Assembly (NCBI GenBank): GCA_014529385.2 | Contig: CM043949.1 | Location: forward strand, 110,079,977 to 110,143,976 | Direction of reading: 5' to 3' | Source of the DNA: Adiantum capillus-veneris | Lineage: Eukaryota; Streptophyta; Polypodiopsida; Polypodiales; Pteridaceae | Length of the DNA stretch: 64,000 nucleotides | Shown: positions 1-12,711 of the stretch, one piece after another | Layout of the letters: every line of letters starts with the position of its first letter | How positions within the stretch are numbered: the stretch's first letter is position 1 | The notes under the pieces: generated by a model | Database searches by the model: none | What the model was told of the DNA's origin: nothing | Seen by the model: only the letters and a program-made list of their open reading frames with translations | Made by a program: the position numbers and the translations under genes

Positions 1-351
1 CTTCAGTGGAGGCTCTTGAGTTCTCCTTTGGGAAGGAGATACATCATCAAGAAGTAAATTCTTGAGCCCTTCATAAGGATTCTCTTCTTCTTCCCGAATC
101 AGAGAGAGACCTCTTTTGGTAGTCTCACAAGGAGGCTTCCTAGGTGTTCTCTCGTCATGGTGATTAGCTTGGAGAATCCTGTGAGCACGGAGCTGCCGTT
201 GCACTTCACTTTGGAGAGATGGATTGCCCATGGCTTGTTGAAGCCTAGAAACAAGATAGTTAACAAGCATTGAAGCATCATTAGTAGCTTGCTCATGAGC
301 AAAATCAAAGTTATCAACATTAATTTCACTCTCTTTACTATTGTCAGCCAT
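1..351 (-). CDS. gag-like N-terminus of an LTR retrotransposon (family B), partial
   Basis: An ATG at 349-351 on the minus strand opens a frame of 117 codons without a stop to the window edge. It begins MADNSKESEINVDNFDF and is rich in Q, N, E and R, with MLVNYLVSRLQQAMG early and an RREEE-like charged stretch late. It has no recognisable domain yet. The call rests on position: it is the first ORF downstream of the primer-binding site and LTR at 750-2363, on the same strand, where gag lies in plant LTR retrotransposons. The short leader (about 400 nt) fits. The rest of the element lies outside the window, so I cannot say whether it is Copia, gypsy or non-autonomous. The 117 codons seen are undamaged. 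Confidence 0.55.
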   Translation of the reverse strand, partial: MADNSKESEINVDNFDFAHEQATNDASMLVNYLVSRLQQAMGNPSLQSEVQRQLRAHRILQANHHDERTPRKPPCETTKRGLSLIREEEENPYEGLKNLLLDDVSPSQRRTQEPPLK

Positions 352-768
352 TCTAACAACTTTTAGGTGTAAACTTTTTAGGTGTAATTTGGCACTTCAA
401 GCCCTAGTTGCTACTCCTATTTACCCCTTTAGAAAAAGCACTCAAGCTACTGTACCCGCGGCTCGAATACCATTAATTGCAAGGAATAGAAGAGAGGGTC
501 TTTCGACACCAAAACAGGACCGGCTCCTGTCAAGCTTCTAATAGCTCAATAGTGGTTAAGCCGTAGGCAAGCCCCGTAGGACTCCACTATTAAGACCATA
601 GCTCTCGACGATGATGCCCCGTTAACTGCACGAAGGCGGGCGCACTGCAAGGCTGAAAAATCCCTATTCTACTTAATCACAGGCAATTAATAATACCAAC
701 CATTTGTAGCTAGCTTGAGGACCTCCCTTCTTGAGCAAGAAAAGAGAAACCTTGAGCTCTGATACCAA
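352..768 (-). promoter_or_regulatory. Untranslated leader and tRNA-Met-type primer-binding site of family B
   Basis: On the minus strand the LTR end is followed after one base by TGGTATCAGAGCTCAAGG (750-767). Its first 12 bases are the usual complement of the plant initiator tRNA-Met 3' end, which primes reverse transcription. The remaining leader down to 352 has no long ORF. Confidence 0.75.
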
Positions 769-2363
769 TGTAACATTTAATGGCCTAATAACTTATGTGT
801 AGCGGAAATTAGCATGAACATAGTGAGAATTTCATTAGAATAGATTCCTAATGAGAATTACAAGAGTGCTTTGGTGGAGAGAGCAACAAAAAGCATAACA
901 CCTAGTCAGATAGCATCAACAATACTTTCAAAAGAGAGAGAAATTAAGCTATTGACAACAGTTGAGGACCGGATTTGCATGGAGCCGGTCCCCCCTCCAA
1001 AAGGCTTTGTATTATGGTTTCTCCCATCAAGAGAGACATTGTACAATACAATTCTTTGTGTTCCTTCAAGACTAGCTAGTGCAATGAAGATGGAAGCTTC
1101 ATGCACTAAGCAAAACACTTAACCAAACACAACTTGAATTATCCCCATTCTCAGACCCAAGACCTCACACACCTTCGAAGATGGTGAGAGCTAGCAGGGT
1201 ATGAGAGTAGATTGAGAGGAAGAAGGAGTATCTTACGAGAAAGATGTACATCTCCTCACATAATCACTCATATTAGCATAGCTTAGCTTAGTAATTAGCT
1301 TGGTAGAGAAGATGAGCATGCATTGAAGATTGGCTCTTGGTTGGATTTGCATCGACATTCCAAGAGAGTGTTGATGTAGGCTTCTATCTCACAAGCTTGG
1401 AGTAGGTGATGAGCTCTCCATTAAAGCTTGGGAGGAGATAGAGTATTCTTTCTTCACACATGGTCAAGTGTGAGTGTGTGTGTGTAAATACCAAGCAAAA
1501 ATCAGCCCCCCCCCTCTCTCTTGGGCGAGCCCTTCCTGCTAAATTGGTCTGGCTTTTGCCTCATTGGACCTCCCCAAGTCAAGCCAATGGGTGTTAAGCA
1601 GCATAAGTGATAGCCTTCTGACATGTGTCCCCCTTTCCCCTTTTGTGAGAGCTTTAGGTAATTAAATAATTAAACTAAACTCTCATTGGACCCCTTTACC
1701 TCCTGGCCAATAGGAATCAGGCAAGCCATTGGGCTCCTGAATGCTCATTGGACCCCTTGGGAGACTGCCCAATAGTCTTCTAGGAGACTTAATTCTCATT
1801 GGTTTCTTTTATTAAATGTTTTTAAATTGATTAAACTAGATTTACTCTAGCTTAATTCTCATTGGTCCACTTCAAGGGTCTTCCAATAGGAATTGGGCAC
1901 CCCTTGTGGGCATCTGGCCTAGGGAGCTGGCATGTGTCCCTAATTCCCTTTGTGTAAAGGGAGCCTCAATGTCTGTGTGTGTGTGGCTTTCTCTCTCATC
2001 CCCTACTAAATGGGCTCGCCCCCTCCTTTGTAGGCTTTGAAGAAGACTTTTGTACACACACTAAGCATCCAATTTTCCCTAGGGTTGACCTTTTGGACAC
2101 AACCTTTGAATTTTGGAACCTTAGCATTTTGGAAGTCTTAATGGGCTGAACCTTAGGGTCTTTTTAGCCCATTGTTGCACATGGCTCTTTTGCAGATGGC
2201 CCTCCCTTTGGATCCCTATTTTCCCTCCTTTGGATCCCTACTGTGGCCGGTCTGCTAGCTTAACCAATATTCTAGCTTTTTCTCCCCTGGCCTTCCCCAC
2301 ATTAAATGATCAGTTTAATATGAGAAAATCATTTAGGAGAATTAGATATTGATTATTATGACA
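769..2363 (-). repeat. 5' LTR of a minus-strand retrotransposon (family B), 1595 bp
   Basis: The LTR starts TG and ends CA on both strands (plus strand TGTAACATTT at the left, ATTATTATGACA at the right). A second, very similar copy at 60417-62009 has the same ends and nearly the same length (1593 bp), which fixes both borders. The primer-binding site abuts its left side, so this is the 5' LTR of an element running leftwards out of the window. The middle part (about 1530-1900) holds roughly a dozen ATTGG/CCAAT pentamers. Short ORFs inside (871-1122 and others) are not genes. Confidence 0.85.
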
Positions 2364-2718
2364 TATAAATGCTAAAGCAAAGACCAGTGCTGACTCACAC
2401 AAAGACAAGGTGGATCCCAAAGAAGTCTCTTCAAACACAAACAAAGTAGAAACAAGTATGGGTTGTCATACAAGACTCATCAACAAAACAGCCTGTAATC
2501 ACAAGACTGAAGAGATGCCTGAGCAGTACAAAGAGAAGAAGGTGCAAGAAAATGACGAAACTTCACAAGGAATGTTCAAAAGCCATGTGCACAAGGCTAT
2601 AATGTCGGAGAACAAAGAAATTCGGTGATACGACTCAACGAAAGCCCCATCAAGTGTAAAGTTGCCTATCAAACACTTCATGCGACTACAAGGACGAATA
2701 CATGAAGTAGATCTTTAT

Positions 2719-2772
<54 letters not shown>

Positions 2773-4389
2773 TTCTCTCACAATCAGTCTTTTCATGAAA
2801 AGCTATAATATTTTTTGTTTTTGGAGAAATTTACTCACAACCGGGATATTTTGGCAATTTTGGAAAATTTTAAGGGCATTTTGAGAATTTCCACAAATTA
2901 GAGAGGTACTTTGGTAATTTTCCCTTAAAAATAATGGGTCATCCCCTACTCACAAACATGTTTTCCTATTCAAACTAAAACACTTAGCTTACTTTTACAT
3001 CCCTTGAAACCAAGGTATCTCCCTAGATTCTCCCTAAACAAATGCTTTGAATCTATAATGTAGATGGTCTTCAATCTACCATCTACACTACTAGATTGGG
3101 TCTAATTACCACTTTCAGTAATTAATTAACGCTCAAGATTCCTTTGGCCCCAAAAGCCTAATGAATTTTAACACTGAGATCTAACGTGGAGGTGATGCAC
3201 ATGCACCATTTCCCCTCTTCCCCTACCCGATCTCATCACTTCCAATCCCATCATTCTGAGCCTGCCCCCTCCCTACCTTTGCCTGTGTGAATCGGACAGA
3301 ACTGTCCAATCGATGCCTTGCCGCCCACCTGAGGCTGTCCTGTAGCATGCCCACCTCTTGCATGCTGTCAAAAAACAAACAAACACACACACACACACAC
3401 ACACATAGAGGCTCCGCCATCTCTCACCCAGCTTGCTCAGTGTCTTATCTGCCTTATCTGCACAACTCATACCGTGCGCAACCTGCAGGTGGGCAAGCAA
3501 TACGCTCCTTGGGCAAGATTCCTTCTGGAATCAAAAGCTCAAAGTCAAAAATCCCATGCCTCGTCAGCAACACCCTTCCCTCAAACGGGCTGGCAATGGA
3601 GTCATAAGTCCCGCGCTTGCTCTACCACGGACATGTTGTTCCAGGGGTAGGCGAGCCTCAAAGTGCTCTACCATCGCACGTGCATGTTTTTCCACAGCCA
3701 GGAAAGCCACAACAAGCCTCCAACTTCAATTCAAGCAGTGCATTCCCACTACATGCCCTCTGCGTTCACCACTTTTTTCACGAACTGTATGCTTGCTACT
3801 CAAGAGATAGAGAGACAGAAAAATCTCTCCACCATGACTCACTTGGATCACATGATGGCCTACATTCATTCTGGGCCGCTTTGCACTAGAAAGCAGACCT
3901 TTGTTGCTTTCTATCGTCTCCTTCACGACCAAAGCAAAAAACACACAAATAGAGCAACGTGTCATTGCCGCCCTTTTTCCCTCACAAAAGACCTAGGAGC
4001 ATCCATTTTTCCCTCGCTATCTGTTCCCATCTCTTTCTCTTTCTCTTTCTCTTTCAGCTCACTCTTGCGTTCAATTGGCAACAGAGACACCACATCTCAC
4101 TCTCGCTCTATTTCACTTCTTGTATGTCCCATCTTCTCCCTGCATGGCAATGTAGAACTGAGGAGTTGCAAGCGCTCACGAGTGAGTCAAAATAGGGTGG
4201 GTCCCCCTGATCCATTGCAGGCAGTGAATCGATGAGAGAGAGAGAGAGAGAGTCGCTTCAACACAGACCATTTGCTTCCACCAAGCAAAGCAATAAAATC
4301 GTCTTTGTCTCTGCCGCCTTGCCATCACACGTGGCATCTTTGTCTCACTCATTTGTCTACGCAATAGGAAAGATGATGCATCACCTGGA

Positions 4390-4433
<44 letters not shown>

Positions 4434-4640
4434 CATTTGTCCACTTGCATTGACACACTGAAGTTTGGCCGGATCTAATAGAGAAAAAAAATCCCATGTT
4501 GGTCTCTCTCTCCTCCACATGCTAGCTAATCCTATTTACTCGTCAAAGCAATCACAGCATCTCCCTAGATTCCTCTTAACCAAGCACTTGAAAAAAAGTT
4601 TTGGCCACCTACTTAACTTTTTTGAAGCCATTAGAAATAC
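2364..4640. other. No supported gene; microsatellites and low-complexity DNA
   Basis: Nothing recognisable is encoded here. It holds (AG)n at 2722-2769, 4234-4252 and 4392-4430, (CA)n at 3383-3404, and a TTTCTC-rich stretch near 4030-4055. Open frames at 3287-3607 and 3663-4235 (106 and 190 codons) are Ser/His-rich, overlap other frames and show no domain, so I do not call them. Confidence 0.6.
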
Positions 4641-5060
4641 CTTTTGATTTTCAAAAAAACCTAGGTTTAGTGTAATCTCACCTACAAGTGGAGCGATACA
4701 CTAAATCTATATAGCGAAGTCCTAGTGATAGGATTCCACAACTTTACATAGCACAAGGAAACTATCTAAACAGTGCAAGAGAATACTAAACATAAGAAAA
4801 TGCTAAAAGAAAGGTAAGTGATGAAGAAGAAATGCACTAGATCACTTCGTTTATATGGAGATGGAAAGTCTTTTGACTTTCCATCTTAATGGGCTTTTTA
4901 TTTTTCATGACTTTTCATTTTAAGGGGCTTTTAGTTTCCTATACTTACCTTTTACTTATGCATTTGCCTTTACTTATGCATTTGAAATGTTTTGAGAGGA
5001 TTTTTATTTTCTTGAGATTGGGGAGCTCTACTTTGGCCAACAATAATTAAAAGAATTTAA
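4641..5060. other. AT-rich stretch without recognisable content
   Basis: AT-rich sequence with repeated ACTTTTCATTTTAAG-like phrases (about 4870-4930). No ORF of note and no terminal structures were seen. Confidence 0.5.
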
Positions 5061-5335
5061 TTAACCACCATGATTTCACAAGTTTAATTAATTAGGCACT
5101 TAAGAGCTACATAAATATCCAAGTTGTTTATTAAGATTTATAATTAAGATTTAATCTTTTAATCGAGATACAATAGAGAATGATTGAGACTTTTACATTA
5201 ACCACCATGATTTCACAAGTTTAATTAATTAGGCACTTGAGAGCTACATCAAAATCCAAGCTGTTTATTAAGATTTATAATTAAGATTTAATCTTAAATT
5301 GAGATACAATAGAGAATGATTGAGACTTTTACATT
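5061..5335. repeat. Tandem duplication, unit 137 bp
   Basis: Two head-to-tail copies begin TTAACCACCATGATTTCACA at 5061 and at 5198. They share AATTAGGCACTT and the block GAGATACAATAGAGAATGATTG with only scattered differences. A further partial copy of the last block follows at about 5338-5385. AT-rich and noncoding. Confidence 0.85.
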
Positions 5336-5501
5336 ATCAACTGAGATACAATAGAGAGAATGATTGAGGCTTTACATTGTCAATTGAGAAAATTCGAACT
5401 ACAAATAGAACTATGTGAGCATTGTTAAATGAATTCTTAAGCATGTAAGAATCTTTTTTTTTTTAAAACCTTTAGGTTTTAAAGAAGATATATAATCTTT
5501 G

Positions 5502-6711
5502 TAGGCTAGGTACGCGACAAATTGTTTGCCCCTCGATGGGCTAGACTAAAGTTCGGGGTTGCGACAGGTGAGCTCATTAGAAAATGCAGAAGAGCAGCGG
5601 AGACTTTGGGATGGGGGGAACTTATCAGGTACTTCTACAACTCTGCATCTCATTGGCCCACATGGCTGTCTAAGGTGGGAAGCATTTCTTTGAACCCTTT
5701 TTGGAGGGAAGCTGCTAGAAAGACCAATAACAAAGGCATTCGACGTCTAGGCCAAGTGTGGGATTATAGTAGTAATCGGTGGAAAAGAACAGACAAAATT
5801 GTACCCTAGTATAACCTTGATTAAACTGAAAGTCTTCTGATCAACATAGCCTTGGAAAAAATAGACATCTGATGCCTACCTAGCTGTGAGTTTGAGTTTG
5901 AGTAGAAAGCATGGAGATGGCCTAAGGACAGGGTTCTTTTTTAGCTTAAAACTAAAGAAGTTTACCACACACTTATGGCCTTGATGGACTGGTTATCTCC
6001 ATTGAACAAACAATGGGGCATGAATTGGCCACAATCAAGATGGGAGGTAGTCACCAAGAACATATGGTGCCCACAGTGGCCACTCAATATGAAGGTCTTC
6101 CTCTGGAAGGTACTGTGGGGAGCCTTGTCGATTGGGGTGAAGGCGCTAGCTAGAGGGATTGGCCTGGATAGATGCTCTGATGTAGAGTGGCTAGCGAAGA
6201 CCTCTCCCATGTGTTCAAGGAATTCCCTACAATCAGCGATCTTGCAGGTAAAATATGCAAATGGGTGCAAAGGACATGGAAGATAGGCTTTTATAAGAAC
6301 AATCTATTCTTGGGAGGGAAGGTTTTTAAAAGCCAGGAGCTTCCGCATTGCAACACAAGTTGTTAGATTTTGCTACTTCAAACAGGTCTGGAAGGCTAGG
6401 AACGGTTGTTTATTTGACAACATTGTAGAAACAACCATGTTCATAGAGATAATACAAGAAAACAGGGGGGCTATCCTAGCCGTCGAGAAACGTAAGAACT
6501 TTGATGGATGGTACAGGATAATTGGCACCGCAGTGATGGAGTCTCATTGATAAGGACCCTATGTTGGCCGTGGGGTGGCTCCCCTATTAGCCGATGTATC
6601 AATGACCTCTTAGAGATGTCATGGCTCGGCACGAGCATGGCAAGAAGTTTTATTTTTTTGTGGTTGTCAATTTAATTTACTCACCATTGTAATTTTTGCC
6701 AAAAAAAGGGG
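5502..6711 (+). mobile_element. 5'-truncated LINE (non-LTR retrotransposon), family L1
   Basis: The segment is flanked by a perfect 15-bp direct repeat GATATATAATCTTTG (5487-5501 and 6712-6726), the target-site duplication expected of LINE insertion. It ends in a short A-run. The middle encodes the zf-RVT region that follows reverse transcriptase in plant LINEs: MKVFLWKVLWGA then LARGIGLDRC at about 6090-6190, and WKIGF.KN.LFLGGKVFKSQ at about 6280-6340. The frame is broken (5522-5809, 5975-6286), so it is a dead copy. The minus-strand LINE at 33408-35370 belongs to the same family and shares the protein segments and the 3' untranslated sequence. Confidence 0.85.
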
Positions 6712-6726
6712 GATATATAATCTTTG

Positions 6727-7683
6727 CATTGAGGTAGTCAAAAGAATTTTCTCATTATTAACTTTGCTTCGGAAAAAATTTCTCAATGTTACAAAAACAA
6801 ATTACATAGCTAGCCATGCTTACACCGAGACATGGCATTTACATACATCTCAAATTTTCAAGATCCCCTCAACACCAACCCAAACCACATGCATCAGTTG
6901 ATCTAGGGAGCCACCTCCTGAGACACAGAGTACAATTGACTTGGGAGCTACCCAATCACAAGAAAATCAAACAAACCTCTAGAGCCAATATCGGCATGAG
7001 GGTTGCCACCAAGGGAGGTGATCTACCACACCACCTAGTTCACCAAGCCATTCAAACTGAAGAGATAAACCCAAACACAAAGAAGCCACAAAACCGTTGC
7101 ACCCTGCCAAACACGAACCAATGTCAAAATGTGACTCATATCTCCTTTTTTTTCTTCTTTTGAGGTGGCTAGTGTTGTACGTTGGTCCAAAGACATTAAC
7201 AAGATGGCTAAGAAGATCAATGAGGAGCCTAGGAGTGTCCTTGTCAATGGTTGCTTGGATTTGAGTTCCATCAACCTTCATGACCTCATGCGACTTGCAG
7301 TACGATTTCATCTATGCAAGATCACTGTTGTGCATAGCTTGGAGCTTGTACTGCAGGAGAAGAATAGCAGAGCGCACAAAGTGGAGACTTGGGTCTGGGT
7401 GTTGCAGGCATGGTTAGTTGTTTATCAAGGCCTCGTTGCTTGAGGGATTTTGAAGGGTAGGTCTAGCAAACTAAATCATTTTTATGTTTTCAGACTACGG
7501 AGCTATTGAAGGGGTGGAGCTCAATGTCCTGTTGCTCGTCTGCGCTTATGGGTCTTTCTCTGGGGCTTCATTCTCTTGCATCTATTGGGTTTTATTACTT
7601 CGTTAGCGTAGCAGTCTCTTTTGAAATTCTGGCTAGAGGTTCGTCCACGTGGCCTCATTAAAAATAGCGGCTTTTGCAGTCCA

Positions 7684-7686
<3 letters not shown>
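6727..7686. other. No supported gene
   Basis: Open frames on both strands (6816-7163 plus, 6979-7311 minus) overlap each other and show no recognisable domain. No terminal repeats were seen. Confidence 0.5.
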
Positions 7687-7726
<40 letters not shown>

Positions 7727-7849
7727 CCCCCCCCACATTGACAGAAAATCCGTCTCTTGGGATAGTTTTCTACGACATTAAAATACTCTTCTTCTCTCTC
7801 CCTCTCCCTCTCTCCGTTGACAGAAAAACCGTCACATCCAAGTGATTTA
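7687..7849. repeat. (TC)n-(C)n microsatellite with a dispersed flanking motif
   Basis: A (TC)n tract (about 7687-7724) runs into a run of C (to 7734). Just after it lies GGGATAGTTTTCTACGACAT and CTCTTCTTCTC, a diverged copy of the phrase also found at about 27070, 27795, 28015 and, inverted, 54800. TTGACAGAAAA-CCGTC occurs at both edges (7738 and 7819). Confidence 0.7.
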
Positions 7850-8099
7850 TTGATTCGAGTTGTCTGCCACACACGCCCGCCTCTAATGATGCATGCCACT
7901 GTGAAGACCAGGATGAGGACTCAAGAGTCAAGGCCATAATGTCCATTCAAGGAATTGGCTTCTTCATAGAGTTATTACGACTGGATCCAGGCTTCCTCTC
8001 ATGTGCGCGTATGTGCGGATGATAGCAGACGCCATGGCCAAAGTTACCCTTGGCTCATCGAGATAAGAAGGCCCCTATCTATGGATTGGTTATCAAATC

Positions 8100-11000
8100 T
8101 GTGACGTTGAGAAGCTAGAAAATTCATTCGGATATTGGTCTGTTGCAAATAATTTTCATGCTTGGCAATGTCTTGATCGATATGTATGCCAAATGTGGTA
8201 CGAGATGCCGTCTTTTGGAACGCACTGATTGTAGGATACGCTCAACGAGGTCCGGGCCACGAAGCTCTGGGTGTGCATCTTGTAGGCATGTGGCTCTATG
8301 CAAGATGCTCTTGAAAAGAGATGGCATGCTTGACATTTTCTTGATCGATATGTATGCAAAATGTGGGACACTTCAGCAAGCACAAAAAGTTCTTCAGGAG
8401 TTTACTGTTCGGTACGACATCAATTGATTGCGGGATATGCACACAGGAGCAAGGAAAGAAAACTCTAGGCTGTTTTCCATGGATGCAAAGTGAGGGCCTC
8501 TGTCTAGATGCAATCACCTTCGCATGCATCTTGAAGGCATGTGGCTCTACGCAAGATGCTGATATGAGATTAAAAATTCACTCTGATATTGTTAGTCAAG
8601 AGCTGTTGAAAAAAAATTTCTATCCCTTCCTCTTCCATCGACAATGGCTATGTACATATGGCGAAATAATTTTTATCACATCAACTCATGGTAATGATGA
8701 TTCTGTTATTTTGAGAAGTAGCCATGCATGGGACCTAGTACTTACTCTTGCAAACAAAGACTCAAGTCCCAAAAGAAAGCTATTAGATCAAAGCAACACA
8801 AGGAAAGAGCGAGAAAGCTCTTGGCTATTCTCATCGAATGCAAAGCGAGGGTCTCTCTCTAGATGCAATCACATATGCATGCATCTTGAAGGCATGTGGC
8901 TATACGCAAGATGCCAATATGGGCTTAAAAATTCACTCCGCTATTGTTAGTCATGGAGTGTTGCAAAGAATTGTCGTGCTTGGTAGTGCCTTGGTCAATA
9001 TATATGCCAAATGTGGGATGTCGTCTATTGGAATACACTGATTGCAAGATATGCCCAAGAAGGGCCGGGCTAGGAAGCTTTTGGCTGTTTTCAACAGGTG
9101 CAAAGTGAGGGCGTTTCTCCATACGCTATCACCTGCATGTGCATCTTGAAGGCATGTGGGCAAGATGCTCTTGAAAAGAGATGTCGTGCTTGGCATTGTG
9201 TTGGTCGATATGCCAGATGTGGTGCACTTCAAAAAGCACAAAAAGTGCTTGAGTCCTCATCATGGTCTTCATGCATGTGAACTAGAAGTAGGTGCACCAA
9301 GTCAATAGTGAGTTGTGTTGCTTCACTTCAAAAAGTCACATATTTAGGATCATAGTGGTGAGTGTGTACGTTGGTTGATATGTATGCCAATTGTGGTGCC
9401 AAAAAATATCCATAGAGAGGCCAAATATCCACTAATAACTCCAGGGGAGAAGCAATACTCACAACACAAATCAAGCGTAGACATGAAGAGCATGACGAGT
9501 CGTCAAAAACATAGCTATGGCAAGGAAGCTATGGGATGTTTTAACCAAATACGAAGAAAAAGCCTTTCTTCTGTTCAAATGCATTCACACATGCTTGCAC
9601 CTTGAAGGCTATTTTGCTTTGACATGGGTGAGAGAATTTTTGATGAGATCGGAGAGACTATTGAATGTGCTTGGGACTTAGAGAATTCTCAATGAGATTG
9701 CTAGTCAAAGACTATCGGAGAATGATGAAAAGTTCTATATGGTCATAATCTCCAGAATCTCATCACTTTGAGTGTATTGATAGCAGGATATGTGCAGTAT
9801 GCTTGTGGCAAGGAAGCTCTATGATGTTTTAACCAGATGCATACTAAGGGTCTCTCGCCATACAAAGTCTTGGAGTGCTCTTGTAGAGAATATGCCCGGC
9901 AAGAGGAAGCGCTCAACCGTTTTTGCTGGATGCAACATGAGATTGGCAATGCTTTGGTCGATACGTAAGACAAATGTGATGCCATTCCCGAGATTATGCC
10001 CATCAAGAAATTGAGGAGTTTTTCTTTTCTTTCTGCATTGAAAGTGTGTGCTCAAAAGAAGGACTTGTACCAAGCTAAAGCTCCACGATAGTTGGATGGA
10101 ATAGGATGGCTGAATACTTTTTGTTGGACGCAACACAAGGACGCTTCCCCAACTGCAATCAGGATACTCCCAACATGGGAGTGGCAAGGAAGTTGTGGGC
10201 TGTTTTGACTAGAAGCAAAGGGAAGTTTTTCCAAATGCATTCACCCATGCTTGCACCTTGAAAGTTGGTCACCTTATGCAAGACCTTCACATGGGTTTGA
10301 GAATTCATGATGTAATGCTAGTCAAGGCCGATCGAGGGGAATGTCATGTTTAGAGGTGATTTGATCAATATGTATGCCGAATGTGGTGCCCTCACAAAAC
10401 TACAAAAAGTTATGGATGAGCTTTTTCTACGAACAATCGCCTTTTGGAGCACGTTGATCAACATGGTTCTGGCAAGGTAGCTCTCGGCTAATTTAACCAT
10501 ATGAAAAGTGAGGGTTTCTTACCAGAGGAAGTCTCTTGGAGTACTTTTATTCACGAATATGCCAAAAAAGAGCAGGAGAGGAAGCTCTAGAAGGTTTTTT
10601 TTTCTTAGATGCAATACGACTTGGGCATGTTCTTGATGACCATTTTGCCTGAAATATTGCATGTCAGATGCATTGAATAATAGGAATGGCGTCTCTTGCA
10701 ATCTATTAGTCATGGAATATGCACCACAGGAGCAGGGCCAAAAAGCTCTAGGCTGTGTTCAGCCTCCTATCTGGAGTGTCGACTCTTGGAATGCACTGAT
10801 TGCAGGATTTTCCCTACAGGAGAAAGCTCTAGCCTGGTTTCAGCGGATGCGAAGCGAGCGCCTCTCTCCAGATGCAATGACCTACTGATGCATCTTGAAG
10901 GCATGCTGCTCTATGCAAGATGCTTATGTGGGCACAAAAATTCATAATTCTATTGTTAGTGAGAGGTTGTTGTAAAAAGATATCATGCTTGGCACTGACT

Positions 11001-11125
11001 TGGATGTATGCAAAATGTGATGCATTTGAGAAAGCACAAAAAGTGTTTGAGGAGCTTCCAATCCAGAATGGCGTCTGATTCCGGGATGTGCAATACGAGC
11101 AGGGCCAAACAGCATCGTGAAGGTG
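8100..11125 (+). pseudogene. Degenerate PLS-type pentatricopeptide-repeat (PPR) gene
   Basis: Fragments of PPR motifs recur in changing frames: FMLGNVLIDMYAKCGT (about 8155-8205), MQSEGLCLDAITFACILKAC (8490-8550), LKIHSDIVSQ, MQSEGLSLDAITYACILKAC (8838-8900), VLGSALVNIYAKCGM (about 8965-9020), CVGRYARCGALQKAQKVLE (9200-9255), WNALIAGF and MRSERLSPDAMTY (about 10795-10885). These match the L, S and P repeats of plant PLS-class PPR proteins, which bind organellar RNA, often for editing. At least eight decayed repeat units line up over 3 kb, separated by frameshifts, stops and inserted bases (for example about 8620-8810). No start, transit peptide or E/DYW tail is visible. It cannot make a long product. 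The IHSDIV..LL style recalls fern and lycophyte PPR families (recollection, not a search). Confidence 0.8.
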
Positions 11126-11975
<850 letters not shown>

Positions 11976-12379
11976 CATCCTGTTCGGGCTTTGGATAGCT
12001 GCAAAAGCCACTGGCAAAGGGAGCTGCATAGTCATCGGATGAGTGCTATGGATGGAGTAACTGCAACCCACGATTCATGTTGGGACTAGATGGAAGGTTT
12101 AGAGGCAAGTGAATGTAAAGACGGATCTATGGGGTAGACGATGTGGACTTGAAGTTGAGGATAGAAATTGAGTGTAAATATTGAGGGTTTAATGCATGGG
12201 TTGCATTGCATATTCGGCACAAGTCCCAACCTCTCAAGGTAGGTCTACAATCTATGTGGTACTATGCCATTTTTCTCTGGATCAATGGTTTGGGTTGTGC
12301 TAGGAGCCTGAACATGTAGAGTACAAGCTACTAGTAGCAACACCATGGCCGATGAGATAGGCAAGTAGATGAGTTGATG

Positions 12380-12560
12380 AGGTTGAGGTGGTGTATGGCA
12401 TGCTAGAGGCTGATAAGATTCACAACCTTGTTGATTCCGGTGCTAAAGAGGGCATCTCATAGAATTTAATAATGGAGCTCAACGTTCAGAAATGGCCCTC
12501 AGATTCCACGTCCAATTTGTAATGTGACTGTAGTGCTAGCTTCTACCCTGACATCATTGG
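12380..12560 (+). pseudogene. Possible retropepsin relic of a retroelement
   Basis: One frame reads KIHNLVDSGAKEGIS, then a stop, then NLIMELN (about 12410-12485). This resembles the DSGA active-site loop of retroelement aspartic proteases. Nothing else of an element could be assigned around it, so the call is weak. Confidence 0.3.
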
Positions 12561-12711
12561 ATATCCTTGCTTGAACAAGCTCCTCTCTCACGAGAGTATT
12601 GTTTTAGAGATGCTAATGCCCAAGTAATTCTACCTTGCTTCCTTTGGGAAGATATAGACTTCTCCTTGGGGAAGAGTCGTTTCATGCGAAAGATCATGTG
12701 CATGGTTGGCA

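Noticed and set aside
871..1122. ORFs repeated in both family B LTRs (also 60554-60770)
   Set aside because: The frames lie in LTR sequence, differ in length between copies and show no domain.
3663..4235. 190-codon ORF as a host gene
   Set aside because: Low-complexity Ser/His/Thr composition, overlaps other open frames on both strands and runs into an AG repeat; no domain.
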